A stretch of 64,000 bases of DNA from Tulasnella sp. 424 (taxonomy: Eukaryota; Basidiomycota; Agaricomycetes; Cantharellales; Tulasnellaceae), in assembly GCA_019633425.1 (NCBI GenBank), contig WSUB01000050.1, positions 1 to 64,000 of the forward strand, written 5' to 3'. This document shows positions 12,062 through 22,530 of the stretch, one piece after another. The notes under the pieces are model-generated. The model was not told the DNA's origin. It ran no database searches and saw only the letters and a list, made by a program, of their open reading frames with translations. The translations under genes were made by a program, and so were the position numbers. Position 1 is the stretch's first letter, and every line of letters starts with the position of its first letter.

Positions 12062-12440
12062 GTGTGACGAGGCCACCTTCTCCATCAGGCAATTTTTTGG
12101 CCCTCTGTCCTCTCATCTGAACCGCGTTGTGCGTTGCGCCTCTCCGGATAGTGCGCAGGAGGACCTTTAACACGTTGCTGCATTTTCGTTTACCCCATAT
12201 GCTGTACCCTTTTTGTCGTGTTAGCTAGGGGGTTTACAGTCTTTGTAGAAGTCCTGACGCAGTTGAGCTCATGTGGTGATTTGCTCCTGCCGGTGCCGGC
12301 CCTCTTCGAGTCTTCGGATCAATGAGCGAACACATTTTCAGACGCCGACCAAAAACGAACCGTGTGAGGTCCCTCTGTCACCCTATGAAAGAAGGGTAGC
12401 GGTTCCACCACCTCTTTGTCCCTCCCCCCAACTCTCAACG
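12062..12440. other. Intergenic region before the RNase III gene
   Basis: This holds the 3' flank of the Tls1-like gene and the 5' flank of the RNase III gene. A pyrimidine-rich stretch (cctctttgtccctccccccaactctcaacg) directly precedes the ATG at 12441, a common core-promoter feature in fungi. No gene is seen. Confidence 0.5.
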
Positions 12441-13603
12441 ATGCCTGCTACAGTCCCTCCTCTCAAGTACGTTAGCCGCGCCGTACTCGGTAGTCGGATT
12501 GCTTACAGGATTGCTATCCGTCATTCTCATTCCTATTCATCACCTGGCTCAAATCTCCTTTCTCAATTCTTTGAACGATTGAGAACCTCCAGACCAGAGC
12601 TAAAGGAGCTTCCTGAGCTCCCGAAAATCGAGAATCCTGACTTGAGAAAGCGGGTCTTTACCCATCGCTCTCTTTGGGGACGAGCGAATACACTGTTTCA
12701 AGACCCTGAGAATGGTGAGTAGGGTGGAATGCCGAGCAGAGCGGGTAACCTAACCGTTGATTTTCCTTTCAGACCCGTACCCCCCTGACAATGAAAGACT
12801 TGAATTTTTAGGGGACTCAGTGCTCAGCACTGTTACTTGCACCCTCTTGCACGAACGATACCCGAGGTACCGCGTCGGCCCAGCTTCGGTATGTCCTTGC
12901 ATGCCTTTCAGAGGACCCAGATTCTCGAATAACTCGTCTACCTGATTCTAGAAAGTCCGCTCGCTTGTTATCAGCAACAAGAACCTGGCACAGATCTGCC
13001 AGAGATACGAATTGCAGCATGAACTTGAAGGGGCCCCGGCTCAAAAAATGACTCTGCAAAAGTCCGAACAGGTCCAAGGTAAGCAGAAAGTATGCGAGCA
13101 GCACACCGGGGTAGCGTGACTCAAAGTAATTCCTTCCAATAGCCGACCTTTTCGAGTCCTACATTGCTGGGGTTTATCTCGATAACGGCGATACAGGGTT
13201 CCGCGTGGTCAAGGACTGGCTCTTTCAAGTCCTTGATCCTTATGTCAAAGCGGCCTTTGAAGTGGTCAAGCAGGAGCACCTGCTCAGTGGACGCAGTCCA
13301 CCGCCCTATGCCGCAGAGGAAGGGGAACTCACAGATCAAGATCGAGCCAGAAGTCCCGGCGACGACAGTACAGGATCGACGGTGGACCCCGGCACCCTCT
13401 CCTACTTCAATCAGCTCTGCCAGCAGAAGAAGCACAACGTCGAATGGATAACAACCGACGTCCCAGGATCCAAGTCTACCCCCCTCTGGAAAGTGGAAGT
13501 GAAGGTCAATGGGAAGGTAGCCGGCTCAGGGGTGGCAACGGGTAAAAAGGGTGCGAAGATATTGGCCGCGAAAGAAGCCCTGCCATTCGTCCAGCAAGGC
13601 TAG
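12441..13603 (+). CDS. Ribonuclease III, probably mitochondrial
   Basis: Four exons (12441-12714, 12773-12888, 12952-13078, 13143-13603) give 325 residues. The RNase III domain spans roughly residues 60-210: the signature NERLEFLGDSVL is complete and the second catalytic block ADLFESYIAGVYLDNG keeps the Asp and Glu metal ligands. A C-terminal dsRNA-binding domain (about 245-322) ends GVATGKKGAKILAAKEALPFV. The first 44 residues contain several Arg, Ser and hydrophobic residues but no Asp or Glu, which fits a mitochondrial presequence. The RNase III-like mitoribosomal proteins mL44 and mL57 are alternatives, but those have usually lost catalytic residues that are present here. It follows the Tls1-like gene on the same strand. 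Confidence 0.85.
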
Positions 13604-13984
13604 CTTCACAGTAAGTATCTTCGCAGGTTTCTTACGCGTTGCCAGTCGTGTCTTTAGCCGGCTCCTTCCCATTGGCCTTCATATCCACCCGACGGGCATC
13701 AACTACTTTCATCAAGTCTCCAGATACACTCATCAAATCGATTTCCCTACGACTCTCCTCTCGATACTCTCATGTTCTTTGTGTTATATATATCGTGTGT
13801 GTTGTCTTCTCCGGTTAAACAATGTAAATTGGGGATAAATCGACTACAATATACACTCGCAACTCCACGCGCCAGATAGGGTACCAGGTCAGCTCTCTGT
13901 TTAGCATGGCTTCGATCCCGGAGGCAAGGTATGTAGCCGGGTAGGACGAGGCAATGCTCTACTCTACAACGAACAGAGGTCGGC
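13604..13984. other. Convergent 3' flanks, no gene seen
   Basis: This lies between the RNase III stop and the COA3 stop. Short ORFs on both strands lack splice context or family resemblance. Confidence 0.55.
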
Positions 13985-14429
13985 CTACTTCGATCCCCAC
14001 GCCCAAGAGTACCAACCACCTCCTGAAGAAGGTTTCGCCGTGTCGATTGGTGTCGATGATGCTGCGCCAGCCGGGGTGGGCAATGTATCGGCAGAAGGTG
14101 ATTTCGGCATTTTGGCTTTTGCTTCGTCCTCCAGAGATATCCTCTTTGCTTTCTCCTCGACCGAAGTGTTTAATGCTTCAAAGTCAACGTCATCGAAGTT
14201 ATCTTGCTTGACGGCATGAATTGAATAGGCCCAAACTGAAACGGCAAACCCGAACAAGGTGAGTCCGGTTATTGCATTTTGAGCGCGGAATGGAGCGCGA
14301 GCCCTGGCCAGAGACGGAGAAATGCCCTGAGCAAAAAGAATGAGAATCAGTTAAAGGATGAAGGTTATATTTTCAATCACTTACGTAGCCTTTAGGTCTA
14401 TACGTAGCTTCTGCGGCTTTTTTTGACAT
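13985..14429 (-). CDS. COA3: Cytochrome c oxidase assembly factor 3
   Basis: Coa3 is a single-span inner mitochondrial membrane protein that binds newly made Cox1 and couples its synthesis to complex IV assembly. Two exons (14429-14385, 14326-13985) give 128 residues. The N-terminus MSKKAAEATYRPKGYG leads to SLARARAPFRAQNAITG, one hydrophobic span (LTLFGFAVSVWAYSIHAV, about 35-52), then the family tail QDNFDDVDFEA. The C-terminal Ser/Pro/Gly-rich extension of about 65 residues is longer than in short yeast versions. The start is fixed by the 45-nt first exon. It is divergent from SPT3, with 156 bp between starts. Confidence 0.88.
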
Positions 14430-14585
14430 CTCGCAAGCGAATCGAGTGAAAACGGGTTGGATGCGGTTCGAAAAGTGTGCGGAAGATGCCGGGTTTGTTT
14501 GCTTGTCTCCGTGGCCGGTCGCGGTGTTTTGTCCTGCTGCCACCACCGCATCATCCCAAACGCCTCCCATTGAACGAATCTCAAG

Positions 14586-15982
14586 ATGAGCAAAGTGAAA
14601 CCCGCTCAACCTGCTGTTGAGGAGAAGCCGAAAGAATACAAGTACACCACCGAGATTTCGCAGATGGTTTGTGATACACCAACAATTCGCCTCTTGGCCG
14701 TTAGTTCCTCGGCTTACAAAGCTTTTCAACAGATGTTTGTCTTTGGTGAAGTTCAGGACCCACTTGTTGAAACTGTTAATCTAGTAGAAGACATTGTGCG
14801 CAGTCAAGTACTCGAAATTGTGAGTCTTTCCTGTCTCCACCAGACGATGATCACCGACCGGTTGGAATTTCCCTGCAGGTCCTTCAAGCCCGCCAAATAG
14901 CAGCGAAACGGGGTGCAAGAAACATCTCGGCTGAAGACTTGATTTTTCTCATTCGTTATGATCGTGCCAAAGTCAACCGTCTAAGAACTTACTTGAGCTG
15001 GAAGGACGTGAGGAAGAATGCCAAGGATTCTGATAACGCTGGAGGAAATATGGATGACGTGATGGAGGAAGGTGGCCCAGGTTAGCAGGCTATTCGACAT
15101 AGTATTTTCGCAGAAACTGACAGGAGCACAGATCCAAACAGCGCTAAGCCTCACAAAATGAGTGTAAAACTCCCATGGGAGTTGACAACAATCTATGGCG
15201 ATGTTCTCAAGACAATACAAGCGAACAACCCCAATGGTGCCGCCGTGGATGACGAAGCTGAAGACGAAGATGAAATGGAGGCCCACGAGGACAGTTTACG
15301 GCGTCTCAAGGTGGATTTGCTCGCCGGCCCCTCTCTGAAACAGACCTGACGTGCAGTTCCCATTCAGGAAGCTGATGATGCCACCAGGCATATGACGAAA
15401 GAGGATTATCTGCACTACTCCGAGTGTCGCCAAGCATCCTTCACGTTCAGAAAATGTAAGTGTTGCGTTCCTCTTAACGAAGCTCCCATGCTGAACGGGA
15501 ACCTCATCCTCTCAGCGAAACGGTTCAAGGAATATTTGAACCTCCCAGCACATTTAGACCTGAGAGCGGATGACACGATTGATATTCTTGGTTTCCTAGG
15601 GTACGAGATGGTGCGCTCATTGTGCGTTGGAGGGCTGGAGGTCAAACGTGCATATGAAGAGTCATCATTAAATCACCACGTACAACCCCGCCATTCGCAT
15701 AATCAGTCCCCGACAAAGCGTAAAATTAATGACGATGCGGGTGGGGCTCAAAAGAAACGGAGACGCGCTAGTGATGAGGATGAAGATGATGAACCTTGGG
15801 GAGGGAACCCGACTCCGGTGTCGTCCTTGTTCCTGCCTCCACCTCAAGCCAGAACCCCACTGCAACCGCATCATATTATGGATGCATTCGGTCGAATGCA
15901 GACTGACGCCAGCCATGCCCGGAGTTCAGGCATGAAGAATTGGCGGGGAGGGTTGGTTCGAACTCGCATTAGTCTCATCTAG
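14586..15982 (+). CDS. SPT3: SAGA complex histone-fold subunit Spt3
   Basis: Spt3 is the SAGA coactivator subunit that helps load TBP on promoters. Six exons (14586-14666, 14733-14819, 14879-15080, 15132-15310, 15368-15455, 15516-15982) give 367 residues. The N-terminal TAF13-like histone fold is FVFGEVQDPLVETVNLVED, then ARQIAAKRGARNISAEDLIF and LIRYDRAKVNRLRTYLSWKD. The C-terminal TAF11-like half contains SKRFKEYLNLPAHLDLRADD and DILGFLGYEMVRSL. The C-terminal tail keeps TPLQPHHIMDAF and NWRGGLVRTRISL. All splice sites are GT-AG. Confidence 0.93.
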
Positions 15983-16154
15983 CCTAGTTTCCCTCTTTCG
16001 TGTCATCTGTTACCATAATACTGTATTTCTACCTTCCGTTTTATGATCTAGGGCGAATTATGATGGTCTCGTGCCGCAGGGGTGTTGGGGCGCGGCGAGG
16101 GTGAGATCTTGGAACCCGCGCGAACTTTCGAAGGTTCTACTTCCACCGCTGCCT

Positions 16155-17915
16155 ATGGATCGACCGGTTCATCTGATCATCAAACTCCCCTACGACCGGC
16201 CGGCCAACGCTCCACAAGAACCCATCCCAGTACGTTTGCTGAACATATCCAACCTGGGCCTTGTTAAAATCTTTGCGTAGGTGAAATGGACACCACAGAA
16301 GGAACAGTTTCTTTGGGGAGTTCTCTCAGACGCTCGGAAAGCTGACGGAACTTTGGAAGTGGATTGTGCGACTTTGTTTTTGTACCCTAAGTATTGGATC
16401 TAACGGTTGATTTCTGTCCTAGGGCCCGGTCTCTCCAAGCATCTCGGCGTCCCACTCCCCTATCTTCTGTATCGCACACAACTACGATTCGAAGAGGAGC
16501 TCCGAGGCCTCCGGGACGTTGGTACTTCGGGACTTCAGCTTCCTGGGCCCTCGACTCAGGGTGCAACTGGCCTGCAACTCTACCCAACAGACAGGCTTCC
16601 CAAAGTTGAATCAACGCAACGTGTTTCGAACAACAATACCCCCAGCAATCTTTCTTTGCCCGTGGCTCAGACCCCTTCTTTAAGATCTGCAGGAACATCG
16701 GCAGCGCCTACGCCTACCAGATTTGCAACACCTGTTCCTCCACGAATAGCAACTGGGAGACCCACTGGGCCTTCGGAGTCCACAATGACGCTGACCCAAC
16801 GCCCTTCGATGGTCCCTTTATCCGCCAGGGGGAGGGGTACACCTATGTCCCCTCCCCGTTATTCAGAGGATACGGAGGCTTCGTCGTCATCTGTAGAAGA
16901 ACCCAGGGAGGATGATGAACCCGAACAACAGCTCGGACGCCGCCTCCAAGATTTGGCGAAATTGATGAATAGCGGCATGCTTGGTTTTGCCACTCAACCA
17001 CGTACGCCCGTATTGGCCGAGCAGCCAGCCGAACAACGTCCGTTTTTTGGACGGGCCCCGTTGGCCCCTACAGGTGACAAGGGCAAAGGTCGAGAGATCA
17101 TGCCACCGAGCCGCAGTGCTTACATCACACCTGCGAGTACCGTCAATCCGAGCCCTGTTCCTCGTGGACGACCGGTTCCGGCCTCTCTGATATCTACCGC
17201 CACGGCGAAAAGCCAGTTTACTACCTCCACTTCGACAGCCACTCGAACCGATTCTCGATCGCATAGCCAACAACACTCATCTTCATCCTCCATCTCCGAG
17301 ACCCGCTCTGCCGTTGGATCGATACCCTCCATCACATCTCTGCCGCAGAGTCGCTCGCCCACTAGGTCGTCGAGTGCAGCCGCGTCGTCCGCCTCGCCAG
17401 TCCCTTCGACCGGCCAGTCGCGTTCCCCTTCGTTGGCCTCATCACCTCCGAGACCGCCCCCAGTTCAGCAGCAGGCTATGTTAAACCGCCACCTGAAAAA
17501 ACTGTCTTTAGATGCAGCAAGCTCGTCCAGCGCGAGTGACGCTCCACCTGCGGCATTTGGGGCGCGTATGCCGTTGAGGCAGTCCACTCGAACCCGGACT
17601 AGCGAGAGAGGCGGCAGCGCCCATGGATCAAGCCCTTCGAGCTTCAGTGACATCAGCGGTGCGTTAGCTCGCCTGCACGGGACTCAGCTAGTAACACTGA
17701 CCCAACATGCGTGGCTCGGAAAACAGACCTGAGCATCAATAGTGCCATGGAAGAAGCTCTAATGTCAAACATGAAGACCACAGGCATTTCCAAGTTGTGG
17801 GTCTCATTATCCTAACTCTCTTCGGTTTGCGCATTAATTTAACCTGTTCTGTAGGTCGATGTTTGGGCGCTCAACCACAGGAAACAGAGCGAGCAGCTAC
17901 AAGCGTGATGCTTAA
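16155..17915 (+). CDS. ATG29: Autophagy-related protein Atg29
   Basis: Atg29 is a scaffold subunit of the Atg17-Atg31-Atg29 complex that organises the pre-autophagosomal structure. Five exons (16155-16229, 16281-16365, 16423-17658, 17727-17796, 17855-17915) give 508 residues. The small N-terminal domain is complete after splicing: HLIIKLPYDRPANAP, then VKWTPQKEQFLWGVLS, WPGLSKHLGVPLPYLLYR and FEEELRGLRDVG. The remaining residues are Ser/Pro/Thr-rich and probably disordered. The two short last exons restore a conserved-looking end (DLSINSAMEEALMSN, then KLSMFGRSTTGNRASS). Reading through intron 3 would stop early at 17732. Basidiomycete Atg29 proteins are longer than the yeast form. Confidence 0.85.
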
Positions 17916-17974
17916 GGATAGATTGTGCAATAGATGAAATGCGACATAAATTAACCTATCCCTCCTCACGGGCC

Positions 17975-19333
17975 CTACTGTGCTAGCCCGGACGAATTTC
18001 CATCTAGCGTTTCCTTCTGACTACCTGCTTCGCCCCGTTGTGAGTTGATGAAATCGGAAGACCAAAGTCGCTGATCAGCCAGCCCAAACTTGCGTTTCGT
18101 CGCTATGTTCAGCCGCTGGTACTTCATCAACAATGCTTGCCATAGAGCATCGTCCCTCGCCTGCTGCCACGGTCTTGGAGCGTTCGGCTCGTCCACTCCG
18201 TGCTCCAACCGCTGCTTCCGACACGCGTACTCTCGGTTGATCATCTTCCGCGTAAGGAATATATTTCTTTCGTCCAACGCAAAGGACGCGATTTTCCGCC
18301 TGACCCTAGAGTCCTCCACGAAGTCTCCCCATTTGGCTGTCCACTTTCGCAGCATGCCGTACGCAAGGTATCCTCGTTCCTGCCTCCTCCTTAGCCATTC
18401 CATGGCTAACGTCAGTGTGGTCGACGTTGGTCGGAGTCTGGGGTGGAGGTCGAACAGTTGCGTAACGGAAGAATAGTAGGCGGCTTGGGGATGCGGGTAG
18501 TGTGATATGGTTGCAGGAGGCAGGAGAAGGAGTTCGTGGATCAGGTCCCGAGCATAGGTGAGCTCTCCTGCCGATGCCTCCGGGCTCATAGCACGGATAT
18601 ACCGAACAACTATGTTGGACGCTTTCGCATGCTTGCCCCCGTAGCGGAGGTATCGAACCGATGGTAGCACCAGCGGATGTGCATGCCCATAGTCGGCCTC
18701 GACCCGCGCACCTAGCGCCGGCATGTTCACAGGCGGCGGAGGTTTTGGAGGGCCAACCTTGTATTCCTTCTCCTCTGGGACTAGGTGCGTTCTCGGTTTC
18801 TCCGTGGGCGGAGAAACAAGCTCGAGCAAGATGGGCGATGGAACCGCGTCGTCTGGGTAGGTTCTCCGAATGAAAGAGGTTGCATCCGTTGCCTTCTCTT
18901 GCCGAACTAGATGTCGAACATATAGCTGGTGCGTGATTTCATCCACCATCCCATCTTTGCACGCTCTCCGATGCACAGCTCGGAAAAACCTGGGATTTGG
19001 CGAGTCGCAGGCGTAGTCCAGGAGAACATTGTAGGAGTCGGTGGAATGCAGTTGTGGATACGCGTCGTGCTCGTGCAGCACGCTGTAGAAATCTGGTCGA
19101 GGGTGACTGGTCATGATTCGGATGATATGAAGAACTAGGTCTCGAGGTATTCGGGGATGCGATGGACCTGGTGCGTACGCCTGTTCAAGCGCGGAATGCT
19201 GCTTCCACCATGGTTTCTCGATCCCCTTGGTTGATAATGGAGTAGCTGAGCTTTTTGTAGAGTACGAGTGAGCTAAGAGTCGAGTAGTGAGCAAATTACA
19301 GCGTGGTGGCCGACGCCTTATAAGCCGGAACAT
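17975..19333 (-). CDS. Predicted mitochondrial alpha-helical protein, PPR-like
   Basis: This is a single-exon ORF of 452 residues from the ATG at 19333. The open frame extends upstream to 19429, but that part begins with GTG and has no ATG. The N-terminus MFRLIRRRPPRCNLLTTRLL is Arg-rich with no acidic residue, a classic mitochondrial presequence. The body is helical with repeated units of about 35 residues, such as DSYNVLLDYACDSPNPRFF and THQLYVRHLVRQEKATDA, which recall pentatricopeptide repeats without a strict match. A role in mitochondrial RNA handling is an inference from this layout. It is divergent from the Utp8-like gene, with 108 bp between starts. Confidence 0.7.
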   Translation of the reverse strand: MFRLIRRRPPRCNLLTTRLLAHSYSTKSSATPLSTKGIEKPWWKQHSALEQAYAPGPSHPRIPRDLVLHIIRIMTSHPRPDFYSVLHEHDAYPQLHSTDSYNVLLDYACDSPNPRFFRAVHRRACKDGMVDEITHQLYVRHLVRQEKATDATSFIRRTYPDDAVPSPILLELVSPPTEKPRTHLVPEEKEYKVGPPKPPPPVNMPALGARVEADYGHAHPLVLPSVRYLRYGGKHAKASNIVVRYIRAMSPEASAGELTYARDLIHELLLLPPATISHYPHPQAAYYSSVTQLFDLHPRLRPTSTTLTLAMEWLRRRQERGYLAYGMLRKWTAKWGDFVEDSRVRRKIASFALDERNIFLTRKMINREYACRKQRLEHGVDEPNAPRPWQQARDDALWQALLMKYQRLNIATKRKFGLADQRLWSSDFINSQRGEAGSQKETLDGNSSGLAQ

Positions 19334-19441
19334 AAAATGCTCGGGAGGCACAACCTGGGAAACATCGAACGTTGACCGTGAGACTTCACTGACATAAGCT
19401 CGGTTGGGCGCTTCCGACGACTTTTTCACTCCGTGCCGTCA

Positions 19442-22225
19442 ATGGCAACATCTTCAAGTAGCATTCATGAGCCAGTGAACATTGCCACGTACTCGTTATC
19501 AGCTGCAGAGCTGCAGGGACTTGACAAAAACACCGGCCCTCATGTAACAGTGACATATGGACCTTCCACGAAAGGGAAGGAAGTAGCGAAAGGATACGCA
19601 ACGTTGACAGTAGAAGCGAACGGGATACACATAATGGACGTATGTCTAAGGAAATCGACTATAGATTGTACCTAGGACACCTTAATAACGATGGTTTTTC
19701 TAGAGCGATGCGGATCAGCCATTAATATCTTACACGCTCGGCCCCGATGTTCAATACGCCTGTCCAGCAGTTTCACGCCCTGAAGGCACGGATCTTGTAA
19801 CATACGCTGTGATTAGAAGATCTCAGGGTATAGAGAGCTCGTTAGAGAGCAGAACAATTTGGGCTTGGACGTCGTCTCCGGACGATCCAACGACATTAGC
19901 TACGGATAGAAAATCGTATCAGGTATGATTGCTGCTTTCCTCTCATGTCATTTCAGAAGTTCTAAGTAGTGTTTCGTTACCCTAGGCGCCTTTTCCCGTA
20001 TACGCCGTGTACGTGCCTCGCTCCCTACCATCCAAGTTACTCGTCGTCTCCACAACAGGCACGATTGCTTGTCTAAGTGGGGACCAGATGCTGCCCTCTC
20101 AAAACAGCACCACTCAAGGAGGAAGTCCCAGCTCAGTGGTACTCAAGTCCGTTATCATCCCTCGCCAGAAATGCACTTTTGCTCCAACCTCAGTCCCGCC
20201 TTCGGCTGTGGTCTTAACTGTGGTGCAAGACGCGGACGCAACTCCGGGCCTGCGGTTAAATGTGACCGTTTTTGATGATGACGGGAACATCGATGCCTCT
20301 GCGTCCGGAAAGGTCGATCTTTCCAACGGCACAAGCGTAGGTTCCGATCGCCCAAAGATGTCGTCAGCACGTTGCTCATATCAGACCCCTTGCAGACCTT
20401 GCGTGATATTACCGTGGACCACACTGGAAACGTTTCCGTGCTCTGTAAGGACGCAGTTACTCTTTACAAGACGTCGGATGACTGATTCTCAATGCAGGGA
20501 GCGACTCGTCCTGGTCCCGCTACACCCTTTCTCGACCATCCCTTTCCGAATCGCTCGTCCTCACTCACCACGAACCTCCACTGCAACTCAGTCGACAGAA
20601 GCTCACTGCTACTACGGCCACTTCCTTGATTCATCTCAACACTACACACGTCCTGTTCGCATCACTGGAACCGGGTCACACAAACGTTGACATCCTTATT
20701 TGGGACCTACAATATCAAGCCATCCTGGCTCGTCGTACCCTTTCCCTCTCCTCCAGTGTACCGCACCCACGGATATACCTTGTCCCAGCTCTGGATACTA
20801 CGCAAGCATTACTAGTCGTTACCAGTTCACTCGGCAAAGCACGAGGATCCGCAGCGTCCCTCGTTTATTCTATACCCCTCGGCGTCGCAGCAAACTCGTC
20901 CCTAGCGAACGCTATCGCTGCTGCCCAGTCTACTACCGCAGACGGCTGGATCGAGTCTTATGGAGAGGAGCCGTCGGAAGGCGAAGGGTTGATGACAGCT
21001 TCCGAGAAAGAGACATTGGATAAATTGGACGAAGCGTTGACACGTCAAGGCGTCCAGGCGGCCAACGACGTTGTTCTTCAATTTCAACAATCAACTGGCT
21101 TGGTACGTCCTGGAATATCCGCTCGGCCCCAAGTCGTAATCTAATGTCTGACGTCCGCCTGAATCGTAGGCCAACCTCTCTCGGGACTTTGCAGCAGAAG
21201 TGTGCAAGCGCTTGTTGCAGCCCCTTCCCAAGGCTGCAGAACATGGGAAAGCGGAGAAATTACCTTCTAGCGTCACGGCGTTGCTCGAACGAGGTTTGGT
21301 CTCGAATGGCTGCGTGCCTCATGATATGGGCGTTATAGGCACCATTGCAGATCGTTCTGACTGGGTGAGTGTTTTTTAAAGAGGACGAAGAGACGGTAAA
21401 ATGGAAGGACAACTTGACTATCTATCTCTCGGTGTTACTAGGCTGCTCTAAGGCTTTGCATCCAACGAGTTAAAGATATTCCCGAAGACGCGCTGGTTCA
21501 AGTCTTGAAACTGGTGGTCTCCGCCAACACCAAGCACTCCTCACCGATCGTCAACGGGATGGACGTGGACTCTACGTCATCCCCTAAACGACGGTCCGCT
21601 GAATCGAGCGTCCCTTCGTTACAAGAGTTCTTAGTCCAGCTGGTCCAGTACCCCACGACTGCAGGGACGCTAAGGGTTGCAATGAAGAAGCACCTGTCGG
21701 TGGACGATTTGGCACCTATATTAGGAGCATTGGATCAGATAATTGGGAAAGAGGTGCAAGATATCTTGACGATCGCGACGAAGGACTCAAAGAGGTCGCC
21801 TTTCGCGCAGGCAAGTCTTTCCTCGCCGCCACCCTCCCTGCTGTATCACACTAACCTGACCATATCTTCCGCGCTCTCACCAGTCCATCCAATTCTTCCA
21901 ACACATCCTCGACACATTCCTTCTCCCCATCCTCTCCTCCACGACGACCACCGCCTCAACGCAACCCCAACTCCAGACCTCGATCCTGTCCATCTCCACG
22001 CACATTCAGAACAGCGCCAATGTGATATCCGCGCTCGAAAAGCTTCGAGGCCCATTGGAACCTTTCGTTCGAGCCCAAGAAGAAAAAGTGCTGGCGGAGA
22101 AGGAACGAGCTGCTAAAACGGGCCATACGGAGCAGAAGTGGGCGAAATTGAAGAAAAGGACTGAGAGGCATAGAAAGATGGATGAAGCCGTTGCCGTTTA
22201 TCAGATTGAGAAGCTTGTTTTGTAG
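19442..22225 (+). CDS. UTP8: Utp8/Nol11-like SSU processome protein
   Basis: About 780 residues from eight or nine exons. The first 450 residues look like a beta-propeller (repeated short strands such as VYAVYVPRSLPSKLLVVSTTG and HVLFASLEPGHTNVDILIWD), followed by a helical C-terminal half with SVTALLERGLVSNGC, DWAALRLCIQRVKDIPED and LRGPLEPFVRAQEEKVLAEK. This matches the layout of Utp8/Nol11 of the t-UTP subcomplex that works with RNA polymerase I; identity is moderately supported. Exon 3 changes frame between about 20300 and 20357: either a 38-nt intron (20303-20340, weak gtccgg donor) or a one-base deletion. The last intron (21811-21883) is GC-AG. The start is the ATG at 19442; an upstream GTG is ignored. 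Confidence 0.65.
21811..21883 (+). other. GC-AG intron in the Utp8-like gene
   Basis: The donor is GCGCAG|gcaagt and the acceptor ctcaccag. Splicing joins RSPFAQ to SIQFFQHILDTFLLPIL, an amphipathic helix. The unspliced frame runs into unrelated Pro/His-rich sequence. Confidence 0.85.
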
Positions 22226-22530
22226 TACACACCGAAATGGATATCAATGGCAAGCTGTATTTGGGGACGCTTGTAAAAGCGACTTTCGTGAAAAGACGTT
22301 ATAATACATCGAAAACATTGGGCTGAGCTAGCTATTGACACAAGGCAAGGACAACGAGGACAGATAACAAGACAACGATAACGTAGCAATGACAAACGAA
22401 ATTGTTTTTGGAGAATACATGTGACGATGGGGGGAGGCGGTATTAGTAGCGCTGGAGTGGCAAGATACCCAAGAAATCGAAAACAAACAAGAAGTTACGA
22501 ATACGAAGTACGGTATAGAGAGAGAGAAGA
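22226..22530. other. Convergent 3' flanks, no gene seen
   Basis: This lies between the stop of the Utp8-like gene and the distal stop of the BTB gene. No coding signal was found beyond the alternative terminal exon described for the BTB gene. Confidence 0.5.

Noticed and set aside
16155..17732. ATG29 ending at the first stop at 17732
   Set aside because: The ending comes from reading through a GT-AG intron. Splicing 17659-17726 and 17797-17854 gives a longer, conserved-looking C-terminus ending at 17915.
19334..19429. Longer start for the mitochondrial PPR-like protein (19429)
   Set aside because: That start is GTG, with no ATG before 19333, and the ATG at 19333 begins a clear mitochondrial presequence.
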